The notes: a model not told the origin generated them from the sequence alone. DNA of 45,782 nt from Acidobacteriota bacterium (GCA_029861955.1 JAOTYK010000028.1:1-45782); one strand, 5' to 3'. Positions 17,320 through 25,804 are shown, numbered from the stretch's first letter. Translations and numbers: made by a program.

Positions 17320-18192
17320 GTGCTGTACGAGGGGACCATCTATCGCCCGCCCAGTGAAGCGGATGCGTTGATCCTGCAGGCAACCGTCGGTTGTTCGTGG
17401 AACGCCTGTACCTACTGCGACATGTATCGCGCCAAGGACTTCCGCGTTCGCCCTCTCGCGGAGTCGCTGGAGCATCTGGACCAGGTTGCCGCCCAGGCTG
17501 GCGTCGACATCACAAAGATCTTCGTCGCGGACGGCGATGCGCTGGCGATGGATCTGGGTCACTGGCTTCCGATCCTCGAACGCTGTCGCGCCTCGTTTCC
17601 CAGATTGCGCCGGGTGTCGTGTTACGCCACGGCCCGCAACATCCTCGAGAAGTCGCCGGAAGAGATGACGCGACTAAGGGATGCGGGGCTCTCGTTGCTC
17701 TACGTGGGGCCGGAGTCGGGGGACGACGTCACCATGAAGCGGATTGCCAAGGGTGCCACTCACGACCAGCATGTCGAGGCCGCGCGATCTGCCCACGACG
17801 CCGGAATGCGGCTGTCGACGATCTTCTTGCTTGGCGCAGGCGGAGTCGAACGGTCCGTACCGCACGCGCAGGAGTCGGCACGTCTCGCCGGCGCCATGGA
17901 CCCTCGGTTTGTCTCGTTGTTGACGCTCACCGTGGTCCCCGGCACCCCGATCGCTGAGCTTGAGCGTCGGGGCAAGTTCGTCCTGCCTGGTCTCGAGGGT
18001 CTGTTGGAGGAGTTGTACGCCTTCATCGATATTGCGCGACCGACCGACGCAATCTTTCGTACCAACCACGCCTCGAACTACCTGCCGTTGTCGGGTCGCC
18101 TGCCGAGAGACCGTGAGCGTCTGTTGGCAGTCCTCGATGGTGCACGGGAGGGGGCCGTGCCCCTACGACCGGAATGGTTGCGCGGACTGTAG
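17320..18192 (+). CDS. Radical SAM enzyme with a C-X4-C-X2-C cluster motif
   Basis: 290 residues from a GTG at 17320; reading frame extends upstream through the cupin gene but only as an out-of-frame shadow. The start gives VLYEGTIYRPPSEADALILQ, after which comes GCSWNACTYCDMY with Cys25, Cys30 and Cys33. These should bind the [4Fe-4S] cluster that cleaves S-adenosylmethionine. The spacing is CX4CX2C rather than CX3CX2C, as in the COG1032-like group with GCSHNKCTFC. Later motifs fit the partial TIM barrel: GLSLLYVGPESGDD and STIFLLGAGG. The C-terminus (RTNHASNYLPLSGRLPRDR) is characteristic of this group. Substrate unknown. Confidence 0.85.
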   Translation: MLYEGTIYRPPSEADALILQATVGCSWNACTYCDMYRAKDFRVRPLAESLEHLDQVAAQAGVDITKIFVADGDALAMDLGHWLPILERCRASFPRLRRVSCYATARNILEKSPEEMTRLRDAGLSLLYVGPESGDDVTMKRIAKGATHDQHVEAARSAHDAGMRLSTIFLLGAGGVERSVPHAQESARLAGAMDPRFVSLLTLTVVPGTPIAELERRGKFVLPGLEGLLEELYAFIDIARPTDAIFRTNHASNYLPLSGRLPRDRERLLAVLDGAREGAVPLRPEWLRGL

Positions 18193-19334
18193 TTCTTGCA
18201 TGCTTGTGGCTGGTGGCCGTGTCGAACGGTCTGGCCGCCTCCCGTCTCGGGCCGCCCGAGTTGATCGAGCGTCACGAGATCGTCAGGCTCTCGTACGCGA
18301 CCGAGTATCGGGTTCAGTTGGTAAGAGACGGCAGCCGTCCACGCTACGTGTTCCTAAAAGATCCGGAGGCTGAGCCGACAGGGCCGGACCGTTACGCGCT
18401 CGTTCAGCTCGCCGGTGTGCGTCGTGTCCTGCTACTGCGCCCCATTGAAGACGGCGGCTGGTCTGCGGCGATCGATCTGAACGCCGATGGTGTTCTCGAC
18501 GAGGACGAGTGGAGGGAACTCCGAGATCAGGGTGAGAGGCTGAGGGTCGAAGGGCGTGCCACGTCAAAGGGAGCCCGCGGAAAGGGACTCCCGTTCCGGT
18601 TCGAGATCGATCTGCGGGAAGACGGGGGCCTGCGCGATCAGGGGGACCTGTTCCGTCGGGTCCGACGAACCGGTTCGGTCCGGATCGCCGGTCGGCCGCT
18701 GCGGATCCAACTGACGACGGCAGGTAGCGGCTTCGGTGGCGTGGACGTCCGGCTGGACGTCATCGGTGAGGAACCCTCGGTGGTCGTAGAGGGGGCGACA
18801 CTCTGGGTCGATGGCCGGGCCTACGGGTTCGTCTCCAACTGGCGTGGGGACCGGCTTCGTTTTCGCGAGCGTTCTCTGGATCCTGGCGTCGTGCCGCCGC
18901 TCCTGGTGGGAGACGTGGTCCCGGGTTTCACGGCAACGACACGGTCCGGCCAGTCGTTCGAGTTCCTCGACACCCGAGGGGAGTGGACCCTCATCTACTT
19001 CTGGGGAACCTGGTGCAAGCCCTGCGTCGACGACGTCGCGGGTTGGGTCGGGTTGGCCGAGGCCTACCGGGACGACGGCTTCCGTATCGTCTCGATTAAC
19101 GTCGGCGACGAACCGGGCGTGCTGGATCGCTACCTCGCCACCCACGGCATCGACTGGATCGTGATCCCCGGCGGGCGCGATGGGGCGCTGACCGGGATGT
19201 TCCGTGTCCGGCAGTTCCCCACGAGCCTGCTCGTGGGGCCCGACGGCCGCGTTGTGGCCCAACGGGTCGGACCCGCAGAGGCCCTGGCGATTCTTGCGGA
19301 GCGCCTTCCGGGCTATCCGGATTGTCGGCGTTGA
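18174..19334 (+). CDS. Secreted TlpA-like thioredoxin with extra N-terminal region and EF-hand-like loop
   Basis: 386 residues. Signal peptide at 1-22 (VVLACLWLVAVSNGLAAS). Residues 25-245 are a beta-rich region with one EF-hand-like loop, DLNADGVLDEDEW (101-113), and no recognised family. The thioredoxin domain is at 246-380, with YFWGTWCKPC (Cys281, Cys284) and the cis-proline loop QFPTS (Pro349). TlpA-type proteins reduce or isomerise disulfides in exported proteins, often for cytochrome c assembly. The fused N-terminal region may be the client-binding or sensing part (inference). The gene overlaps the radical SAM gene by 19 bases, so the two are probably co-translated. Confidence 0.87.
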   Translation: MVARTVVLACLWLVAVSNGLAASRLGPPELIERHEIVRLSYATEYRVQLVRDGSRPRYVFLKDPEAEPTGPDRYALVQLAGVRRVLLLRPIEDGGWSAAIDLNADGVLDEDEWRELRDQGERLRVEGRATSKGARGKGLPFRFEIDLREDGGLRDQGDLFRRVRRTGSVRIAGRPLRIQLTTAGSGFGGVDVRLDVIGEEPSVVVEGATLWVDGRAYGFVSNWRGDRLRFRERSLDPGVVPPLLVGDVVPGFTATTRSGQSFEFLDTRGEWTLIYFWGTWCKPCVDDVAGWVGLAEAYRDDGFRIVSINVGDEPGVLDRYLATHGIDWIVIPGGRDGALTGMFRVRQFPTSLLVGPDGRVVAQRVGPAEALAILAERLPGYPDCRR

Positions 19335-19410
19335 CTTTCGCAATCGTTACGAAACTCGCCATGAAGAGGTGAGTTCGGATTCGTAATCTTCGTCCACCTG
19401 CTTCGGTGGG

Positions 19411-19602
19411 ATGGAGACGGGAATGCGAAACACATACGGCAATCATTAGTCGGGGATGACACTGGTGGAGTTGATCGCGGTCGCCATGACCGAGGCCCAG
19501 CTGCGGCAGGCCCGCGCCACCGCGATGGCTACGACCTCCGCCTTCCTGGCCGATTCGCTGAACCTGCTCTCCAACTCATGGAACGATGTCAACAGCTCGT
19601 GA
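19411..19602 (+). pseudogene. Remnant of a type IV pilin-like (prepilin) gene, interrupted by an amber codon
   Basis: In one frame, ATG at 19411 (or 19423) reads METGMRNTYGNH, then TAG at 19447-19449, then SGMTLVELIAVAM. This is the classic prepilin leader, Gly, N-methylated Met/Phe position and Glu5 motif (G-MTLVEL). The hydrophobic helix is then cut short and runs into TEAQLRQARATAMATTSAFL, with a stop at 19600-19602. The premature stop and shortened helix both argue for decay. A re-initiated peptide from ATG 19456 (48 residues) is formally possible but would lack the leader. A hairpin CCACC-N6-GGTGG (19394-19409) lies just upstream. Confidence 0.5.
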
Positions 19603-19608
19603 GGGACT

Positions 19609-20511
19609 TCAACCTCTAAGCGACGCCAGCTCCGAGAGCGTCGCCAGCGCCAGGGGTTCGACGTAGCGCGTGACTGCGTCGGTCGATGTCTCGAGCTCGA
19701 CGAACGGTCGATAGTCCCTCGCCAATCGCTGACGATTGAACTCGACGCACAGCACCCGCCCCGGGTAGTCCTCGGCGTACCTGGCTGCCAGCGTTCCGTC
19801 GTGCAGATGATAGGTCTCGTTCTCCGCCAGCGGGATGCCCGCAGAGCGGTACGCCTGTCGGAGGGCCGTTAGCCACGATTCGCTGAGGAGCGACCGTCCG
19901 TGTACGTCCGACGAGATCAACTCGATGTCCGGCCGACGCGGCCAGCCCTCGTAGACCTCCGGCTCGTAGGCCTTGTGTAGCGCCTGGACGATCCCGCCGT
20001 CCACGACGTTGATCCCCACCGAACGCGGGGCATAACTGTGAAGGTTGATGGCGACGCCGCGCCGACCGGCGAGTTCATACGCCAGATCGGCCTGCTCCAG
20101 ATACTGTCGATGCAGGTCGGACAGCCTCCGGCGATCCTCGGAGTCGTCCACATAAACGGGAATCGCCTCGGTCATGCCGTCGGTCTGCTCCTCCAGCGTC
20201 CGATTGCAGTCGACGAGTGTGCGGGGGAGCCGGCATCGCAGAATAAGGACGGAGATCGACGGATCGGTCCTTCCCACGAATGCAGCGATCTGCTCCGCGC
20301 ATTCCGGGGTTCCGAAATCCGTGTTGACGTGGAAGAAATCGATCAGATTCTCGGGGAGCCGGGACTTCAGCCCCTCGGCGACAACGCGGTACTCGTTCTC
20401 CGTCGTCGCCCCATGGGGCAACTCCAGGACGAGGACCGGTCCGTTCGATGCACCTTGCTGCCAGGTGACCTCGGTCAGGCCGGGGATCGAGGTAAGCGGG
20501 AGTGAAGTCAT
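19609..20511 (-). CDS. N-formylglutamate amidohydrolase-like protein
   Basis: 300 residues from the ATG at 20511; two in-frame ATGs upstream (20532 and 20592) are possible, but the longest would run to within 12 bases of the divergent gene. Motifs matching the FGase/zinc-hydrolase superfamily: LELPHGATTENEYR (His, Glu), LPRTLVDCNRTL, GVAINLHSYAPRS (His), PLAENETYHLHDGT and GRVLCVEFNRQRL (Glu-Asn-Arg). Members hydrolyse N-acyl amino acids; N-formylglutamate is the model substrate in histidine breakdown, but no hut gene is near. Substrate therefore open. Cytoplasmic. Confidence 0.7.
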   Translation of the reverse strand: MTSLPLTSIPGLTEVTWQQGASNGPVLVLELPHGATTENEYRVVAEGLKSRLPENLIDFFHVNTDFGTPECAEQIAAFVGRTDPSISVLILRCRLPRTLVDCNRTLEEQTDGMTEAIPVYVDDSEDRRRLSDLHRQYLEQADLAYELAGRRGVAINLHSYAPRSVGINVVDGGIVQALHKAYEPEVYEGWPRRPDIELISSDVHGRSLLSESWLTALRQAYRSAGIPLAENETYHLHDGTLAARYAEDYPGRVLCVEFNRQRLARDYRPFVELETSTDAVTRYVEPLALATLSELASLRG

Positions 20512-20604
20512 GGGCAGCGATCTTAGCGTCATCGAGACGAATCGGCCCGCTTGCCGTTCCGCCACGCGGAGGCTATCGTTCGTCACGAACAACCCGAGGC
20601 GAAC

Positions 20605-20874
20605 ATGGCATCCATCACCAACAAGACTTCCGCGCCCCTGGCGATCTCGCTACCCGGTGGCAAGAAGCTCCGGCTGGGACCGTTCAAGACCGGCGAGATC
20701 GGGGCCAAGGCCATCGATCACCCGGCCGTCCAGAAGCTGGTCGAGGCCGGTGAGGTAGAGATCGATGGCGCCGACCACAAGCAGAGGCACTCCGGCGGCG
20801 GCGGGAAAGGCACCCGTAACGCATCCGGGGGGCCGGGACAGAGCGGCAACATCCGCCGGTCCGGCGACCGCTAG
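20605..20874 (+). CDS. Small conserved protein of unknown function with Gly-rich tail
   Basis: 89 residues. The ATG follows CGAGGCGAAC (GAGG as ribosome-binding site). Residues 3-55 look like a compact beta domain: SITNKTSAPLAISLPGGKKL, then LRLGPFKTGEIGAKAIDHPA and VQKLVEAGEVEI. The rest is a basic, Gly/Ser/Arg-rich disordered tail (HSGGGGKGTRNASGG). The first part resembles short proteins I have seen beside secretion or phage-tail-like genes, but no such neighbours are present here. No function is proposed. A strong hairpin (20907-20939) separates it from the convergent cytochrome-MopuT gene. Confidence 0.7.
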   Translation: MASITNKTSAPLAISLPGGKKLRLGPFKTGEIGAKAIDHPAVQKLVEAGEVEIDGADHKQRHSGGGGKGTRNASGGPGQSGNIRRSGDR

Positions 20875-20906
20875 TCGTCAGGTTCGTGTGGCGACAGCTT
20901 CGACGA

Positions 20907-20939
20907 CTCCCCGGGCTCGCCAGCGACGAGCCGGGGGAG
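20907..20939. terminator. GC-rich hairpin between convergent genes (bidirectional terminator candidate)
   Basis: A 13-base stem with one mismatch, CTCCCCGGGCTCG paired with CGAGCCGGGGGAG, and a 7-base loop. It lies between the stops at 20874 (plus) and 20964 (minus). No T-tract follows on either strand, so it is a transcript-end hairpin or a weak terminator rather than a canonical intrinsic one. Confidence 0.55.
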
Positions 20940-20963
20940 CAGCCGCATGAGAATCATTGACGT

Positions 20964-23855
20964 CTATTCGTCGTCGTCTTCACTCTCGTCGCGATCGTCA
21001 TCATGACCGTCATCGTCATCGTCGTCGCCGTGATTGGAGGGGTCCTTACGGATCCTCGTGACACAACTGGCCGTATCCTCGGCTTCGTCCTCGGCGCCGG
21101 GGGTTCCGTCCAGTATTTCGGCCATCCATGTGACCCACCCAATATCGTCGGCCGTGGCCGTGTAGGTGAATCTCGGCCGCGAGCGACCGCTGGCCGGGTT
21201 CGGGGATCTTGAACCCCGTTGCGCCTTGGAGGCTCGAGCCGTTCTTCCACCGATCCCCAGCGGCCCGTGATCCGTGCGGTCGAAGATCTCCAACCCCATG
21301 ACGATCGGTATGTTCGTCCCATCCGAGCGTGTGCCATAGACCGTGAGTTCCGCGCCCGGGTCGGTGTCCAGTTGATTCTCGATGGTGATCCGTAGAGAGA
21401 CTCGCTTTCCGACCTTGGCCTGATGGGAGCAGCGGAAGAACACGATGTCATAGTCGGAGAGCGTCGGCTCCGTGCAGACGGTCTCGTCCAGATCCACAAA
21501 CCCGTCGCAGTCGTTGTCGAGTTCGTCGTCGCAAGTGGGATCCATGAACGGCCCTTCGGCCGCGCCCGGATTGACGAACGAATCGGAATCGTCACAGTCT
21601 CCGCACAGGGTATCGACCGGTAGATAGCAGGTGTCGTCGCAGATGGCGTACCCGTCCAGATCTTCGTCCACGCAGAAGACCATCGTCTGCTCGCAGTCCG
21701 CATCTCCGAGATCGGTCATGCCGTCGCAGTCGTTGTCGAGATCGTCGGTGCAGCTCGGATCGCTCGGCGGTCCTTCCGTGGCAGCGGGATTCACTGCGGC
21801 TTCGGTGTCGTCGCAATCTCCGCACTGGCTGCCGGACGCCAGTTCACAGCCCATCTCGCAGACGGCGTACCCGTCGGCGTCGTCGTCGGGGCAGAAGACG
21901 ACCACGGCATCGCAGTCTCCATCCGCGGAGTCGACCGAGCCGTCGCAGTCGTTGTCGAGCACATCACTACAGGTGGCGTCGCCGAACGGACCCTCGACCC
22001 CATCGGGGTTGACCGTTCCATCGGCATCGTCGCAGTCGCCGCACTGATCTCCCATTTCCAACTCACACGACCCATCGCAGACCGCATACCCGTCGGCGTC
22101 GTCGTCGGGGCAGAAGACGACCACGGCATCGCAGTCTCCGTCCGCGGAGTCGACCGATCCGTCGCAGTCGTTGTCGAGCACGTCACTACAGGTGGAGTCA
22201 CCGAACGGACCCTCGACCCCGTCGGGGTTGACCGTTCCATCGGCGTCGTCGCAGTCGCCACACTGGGAGTCCACCGCCAGCTCACAGCCGGCGTCGCAGA
22301 CGGCATATCCGTCGGCATCGACATCAGGACAGAAGACGACGACGGCGTCGCAGTCCATGTCCGCGTCGTCGGTCGTTCCGTCGCAGTCGTTGTCGAAACC
22401 GTCGTCGCAGGTAGGATCCGTGACGGGTCCCTCGGTACCGGCAGGGTTGACGGCGCCGTTGGTGTCGTCGCAGTCGCCGCACTGCGCACCCGAAGCCACT
22501 TCGCAGCCGGCGTCGCAGACCGCGTAGCCGTCCTCGTCGAGGTCGGGGCAGACGACCACGACCTGCTCGCAGTCGGTGTCTGCCGTGTCGGTCGTCCCGT
22601 CACAGTCGTTGTCGAAACCGTCGCTACAGCTGGCATTGCCGAAGGGTCCCTCGGTGCCGGCAGGGTTGACGGCACCGTTGCTGTCGTCGCAGTCGCCGCA
22701 CTGGGCACCGGAAGCAACTTCGCAGCCCGCGTCGCAGACCGCGTAGCCGTCCTCGTCGAGGTCGGGGCAGACGACCACCACCGGCTCGCAGTCGGTGTCT
22801 GCGGTGTCGGTCGTCCCGTCACAGTCATTGTCGAAACCGTCGTTGCAGGTGGCGTCGTCGGCCGGCCCCTCGGTGGCTGCGGGGTTGACGGCGCCGTTGC
22901 TGTCGTCGCAGTCGCCGCATTCGGAACCGCTCGGAACCTCGCATTCGCCGTCGCAAACGACATAACCGTCGACGTCATCGTCGGCGCAGAACACAACGAT
23001 CGCGTCGCAGTCGGTATCCATCGTGTCGGTCAGCTCGTCGCAATCGTTGTCGATCGCATCGCTGCAGGTGGCATCGCCGAACGGTCCCTCGACGCCATCC
23101 GGGTTGGCCGTCGCCTCGCTGTCGTCACAATCGCCGCACTGGTCACCCATCGCCAGCTCGCAGGAGCCGTCGCACACGGCGAATCCGTCGTTGTCGTCGT
23201 CCAGGCACTCGACGGCCATCTGGCAATCGTCGTCCACACCGTCGTAGAGAAGATCCCCGTCGTTGTCGAGTCCGAGGAAGTCACCCACCGACCAGTTTTC
23301 GTTCACGTTCGCGGTGGCGTCCGGGTTACAAGGCATCGAGGCGTCTGTGTCTGCGGTGTCGTAGTACGGCGGCAAGACGTGCTCGCCGACCGGCGTGTAC
23401 GCCATCGGATTGGCGTCGGCGTGGCAGTTGACGCAGGAACTGATTCCCGCCTGGGTGTGGTGCTGACGCAGCCCCGCCCCCAATCCCGCCGAGATCGAGT
23501 CGTTGCCGGCATCTTCCAGCCGACCATGGCAACCGACGCAGCCATATCCGGTATTCGCTCCGGTGCCGTCGGAGGAGCCGATGAACGGATTCCTGCCATC
23601 GCCGCCGGTGTGACAGACGTTGCAATCGGCATTCATGTAGCTGGACGAGCGGTGCATCTGATGTTTGTCGTCTCCGGGAAACATGGCGCCCGTAGGAGAC
23701 GTGCCGCCGGTGAAATCGCCATGGCACGCGGAACAGCTGGAGCCTGGATCTCCTGCGTCGTTCTTGTATCTGGGATTAGCCTGGGTGTCGCTTACACCAA
23801 GGACCAGGCAGGCCAGAACGCACAACGATAAACAGGCCAGATGGGTAGTTCTCAT
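20964..23855 (-). CDS. Secreted tetrahaem cytochrome fused to eight MopuT metal-binding repeats
   Basis: 963 residues. Signal peptide at 1-26. The N-terminal cytochrome region has four CXXCH sites (CSACH 41, CNVCH 78, CVGCH 106, CVNCH 141) for covalent haem c. Residues from about 215 to 790 form eight MopuT units of about 73 residues, each with a Ca-type loop (DDDADGYAVCDG), six or more Cys, CGDCDDADGTVNP and DNDCDGSVD. The C-terminal beta domain (about 795-910) begins SDYDIVFFRCSHQAKVGKRV, and the protein ends in a tail of almost only Asp/Glu. GGAGG precedes the ATG. Known: MopuT repeats occur in long surface proteins of myxobacteria and relatives. Inferred: a long Ca-stiffened stalk presenting a haem head. 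Confidence 0.88.
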   Translation of the reverse strand: MRTTHLACLSLCVLACLVLGVSDTQANPRYKNDAGDPGSSCSACHGDFTGGTSPTGAMFPGDDKHQMHRSSSYMNADCNVCHTGGDGRNPFIGSSDGTGANTGYGCVGCHGRLEDAGNDSISAGLGAGLRQHHTQAGISSCVNCHADANPMAYTPVGEHVLPPYYDTADTDASMPCNPDATANVNENWSVGDFLGLDNDGDLLYDGVDDDCQMAVECLDDDNDGFAVCDGSCELAMGDQCGDCDDSEATANPDGVEGPFGDATCSDAIDNDCDELTDTMDTDCDAIVVFCADDDVDGYVVCDGECEVPSGSECGDCDDSNGAVNPAATEGPADDATCNDGFDNDCDGTTDTADTDCEPVVVVCPDLDEDGYAVCDAGCEVASGAQCGDCDDSNGAVNPAGTEGPFGNASCSDGFDNDCDGTTDTADTDCEQVVVVCPDLDEDGYAVCDAGCEVASGAQCGDCDDTNGAVNPAGTEGPVTDPTCDDGFDNDCDGTTDDADMDCDAVVVFCPDVDADGYAVCDAGCELAVDSQCGDCDDADGTVNPDGVEGPFGDSTCSDVLDNDCDGSVDSADGDCDAVVVFCPDDDADGYAVCDGSCELEMGDQCGDCDDADGTVNPDGVEGPFGDATCSDVLDNDCDGSVDSADGDCDAVVVFCPDDDADGYAVCEMGCELASGSQCGDCDDTEAAVNPAATEGPPSDPSCTDDLDNDCDGMTDLGDADCEQTMVFCVDEDLDGYAICDDTCYLPVDTLCGDCDDSDSFVNPGAAEGPFMDPTCDDELDNDCDGFVDLDETVCTEPTLSDYDIVFFRCSHQAKVGKRVSLRITIENQLDTDPGAELTVYGTRSDGTNIPIVMGLEIFDRTDHGPLGIGGRTARASKAQRGSRSPNPASGRSRPRFTYTATADDIGWVTWMAEILDGTPGAEDEAEDTASCVTRIRKDPSNHGDDDDDDGHDDDRDESEDDDE
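21901..22265. repeat. 219-base direct repeat (recently duplicated MopuT unit)
   Basis: 21901-22046 and 22120-22265 are nearly identical over 146 bases (seven substitutions by eye), exactly 219 bases apart, and encode repeats 5 and 6 of the cytochrome-MopuT protein. The same 219-base period recurs at 22551/22770 (repeats 2 and 3). Codon-level identity this high points to recent unit duplication or gene conversion. Confidence 0.85.
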
Positions 23856-24110
23856 AACCAGGGCGCCTCCGTTTGCATAAGAGCCCGGCCTGCCACGGAG
23901 ACAGTCGAGGCAGACCGAGCTCTCACGTTCGTCCTCTATAAGAACTCACGGGGCCGGAAAGCGGCAATACGCGGATACGCGCATACATGGGACGATCCGT
24001 GCTCTCTTCCGAAGCCGATGGTCTGGACTCAGTCGTGGGACTCATGATTCGAGTGGGGTTTGATTCCGCAACGAACGTTAGAGTCCATCGACGATCACGG
24101 GCCGCCGGAA

Positions 24111-24788
24111 TTACTTAACCGTCGCCTCTTCCACGATGACCGCATAGCGATAGCCGGCGCCGAAGTTCTTGTCGACGGCGACGGTCCCTTGAACGGAGAC
24201 GATCTCTCCGACCGCTGTCGCGTCGGACGTCGTCACGGTGATGTCGTGGGTTCCGGCAGTCTCGTCGCCGCTGCCGTCCTGAAGATGGATCCAGTTCCGG
24301 CCCATGATGCCCGAGCTGAACTTCACGACCTGGCCCCGCAACGTCACGACTTTCCCGGAGAGCTCGCCGCTGTCGGCGTAGAGTTCGGCGATGGTTCGCG
24401 CCGTCTTCCCGACCGGCTTGTCGATCGCGATCGGCGCGTTGCCGGTCGGCGCCTTCGGCGACACCGCGGGGGAGTTCTCGAGGGTCCCGAAGTAGATCGT
24501 CTCGAAGCTCCGTCCGAGACTCTCGCTTTCGAAATTCGGCATCGCCTGGGGATTGGCGATGACGACCTGCGCTCCAACCTCGAGACGGGCCTGGGGTACG
24601 GCGGCCCACGCCTCACCGTCGGCGGTCCGGAAACGCACGTAGGTGTAGTTCGAAGCGTCGTGGGTCTCGAGAACCGTCCCGGCGATCCGTTCGAAGCCGG
24701 CTGACTGGGTGGCGGGCCGGGGTTCGGTCGCATCGGCCGTGCATCCCAGCGCGACGATCGCAAGAGCCATTATCACCACGACACGCAT
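24111..24788 (-). CDS. OB-fold lipoprotein (NrfJ-like/'DNA-binding protein' group)
   Basis: 225 residues. Lipoprotein signal MRVVVIMALAIVALGC (Cys16). There are two similar halves: residues about 30-85 (GTVLETHDASNYTYVRFRTA, PQARLEVGAQVVI) and about 130-225 (GKVVTLRGQVVKFSSGIMGR, NWIHLQDGSGDE, GEIVSVQGTVAVDKNFGAGY). The second is a well-conserved OB-fold often mis-annotated as DNA-binding and found near multihaem proteins in other bacteria. The lipoprotein signal places it outside the cytoplasm, so nucleic-acid binding is unlikely. It is co-directional with the cytochrome-MopuT gene, 255 bases upstream of it, so a joint role in haem-protein maturation is possible but not shown. Confidence 0.78.
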   Translation of the reverse strand: MRVVVIMALAIVALGCTADATEPRPATQSAGFERIAGTVLETHDASNYTYVRFRTADGEAWAAVPQARLEVGAQVVIANPQAMPNFESESLGRSFETIYFGTLENSPAVSPKAPTGNAPIAIDKPVGKTARTIAELYADSGELSGKVVTLRGQVVKFSSGIMGRNWIHLQDGSGDETAGTHDITVTTSDATAVGEIVSVQGTVAVDKNFGAGYRYAVIVEEATVK

Positions 24789-24868
24789 GTCATCCTCCTC
24801 ATGTTCCGGTTTTCAGGAAACGAATGGTATCCCCCCACGGAAGCGGTCGCCGCCTCAATTGGGCACCG

Positions 24869-25804
24869 CTATGGGCGTTTGCCTTTCCGGGTCACCGACT
24901 TGATCGATCCGGCAGTCAGGTCAGGCATGAGCCCGCGGCCCGCCGGCGTCTCTCCGACCCAGAGCGAAGTCGGGGCCTGGACGATGACCGACGGTGCAAC
25001 ACCGAAGGCTTCACGGCAGGCGCGGGAGAAGTCGGCCTGATCGGAAAAGCCGGCCTCGTTGGCGGCTGCAGCCAGATCCCATCCCGAGAGCCCAAAGAGG
25101 ACACCGGCCCGCAACCGCAGCCAGCGCCGGTAGGTGCGTAGGGGCACGCCGACGTGGGTGCGAAATAGGTGGCTCAGCCGGCTCTCCGACAGACCGGCCT
25201 CTTCCGCGAATTCACGCACCGGAGTGTTGAGCGTGAAATCTCGCAGCAGGCGATGCATCGCCTGTAAGACCCGACCGTCCGCGGGTGCAACGGGGCCGAG
25301 TGCCGAGAAGTGTCGGACCAGCGATCGGGCCACGCGAAGAGCCGCTGCGATGTCGTCGCAGCCGATCAAACGGTGTAGCGCCGCGCGAAACGGTTCCACG
25401 TTCGCCGGTCTGATGAAACCGATCGGCCGGGTTCCAAGACTCGCGCGGAGAGCCATGCCGGGGGTCGTCAGCGGGCCGACGATGAGTTGCGCCGCTCGGC
25501 TGCCGTGCATGCGGTGATGGTGCGGTACGTTGGAGCCGATCAGCACGCCGCCCAGTCCGGTGGCGCCGCCTCCGCCCTCCGGATTCACTTCCAACTCCCC
25601 ATCCAACGCCAGCGTCAACTCGACGCAAAAATGACCATGCGGAGCCGATCGGAGCGCAGGCCCGATAAAGAGAGCCATCTCGTGCCAGAAGAAGCAGGCC
25701 GCCTCGGGGGAGGGATCGGCACAAGAAACCTGGGGAATCGTCGACTCGAGCGCATGCGGGGCTAGCGTGCGGGGCTCCAGGTAATCGTCGTTGCCAAGCC
25801 GCAT
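24869..25804 (-). CDS. AraC-family transcriptional regulator
   Basis: 311 residues from the ATG at 25804, chosen because AGAGAGG lies 5 bases upstream; frame continues 35 codons further but is Shine-Dalgarno-poor. An N-terminal cupin-like effector domain (about 20-150, with HGHFCVELTLALDGELEVNP and GSNVPHHHRM) precedes an AraC double helix-turn-helix (about 205-300: VREFAEEAGLSESRLSHLFR; GWDLAAAANEAGFSDQADFS; SRACREAFGVAPS). All elements for DNA binding are intact. Target unknown; the divergent Cys-rich protein gene (25983) is the nearest candidate. Confidence 0.9.
   Translation of the reverse strand: MRLGNDDYLEPRTLAPHALESTIPQVSCADPSPEAACFFWHEMALFIGPALRSAPHGHFCVELTLALDGELEVNPEGGGGATGLGGVLIGSNVPHHHRMHGSRAAQLIVGPLTTPGMALRASLGTRPIGFIRPANVEPFRAALHRLIGCDDIAAALRVARSLVRHFSALGPVAPADGRVLQAMHRLLRDFTLNTPVREFAEEAGLSESRLSHLFRTHVGVPLRTYRRWLRLRAGVLFGLSGWDLAAAANEAGFSDQADFSRACREAFGVAPSVIVQAPTSLWVGETPAGRGLMPDLTAGSIKSVTRKGKRP

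Noticed and set aside
21791-22996. A 401-codon second frame inside the MopuT region
   Set aside because: Low-complexity Thr/Ser/Arg-rich translation caused by the repeated GC-rich codons of the true frame; no start signal or domain.
21660-23250. Regular repeats resembling an array
   Set aside because: The repeat unit is 219 bases, in frame and coding for MopuT domains; no short palindromic repeats or unique spacers, so not CRISPR.
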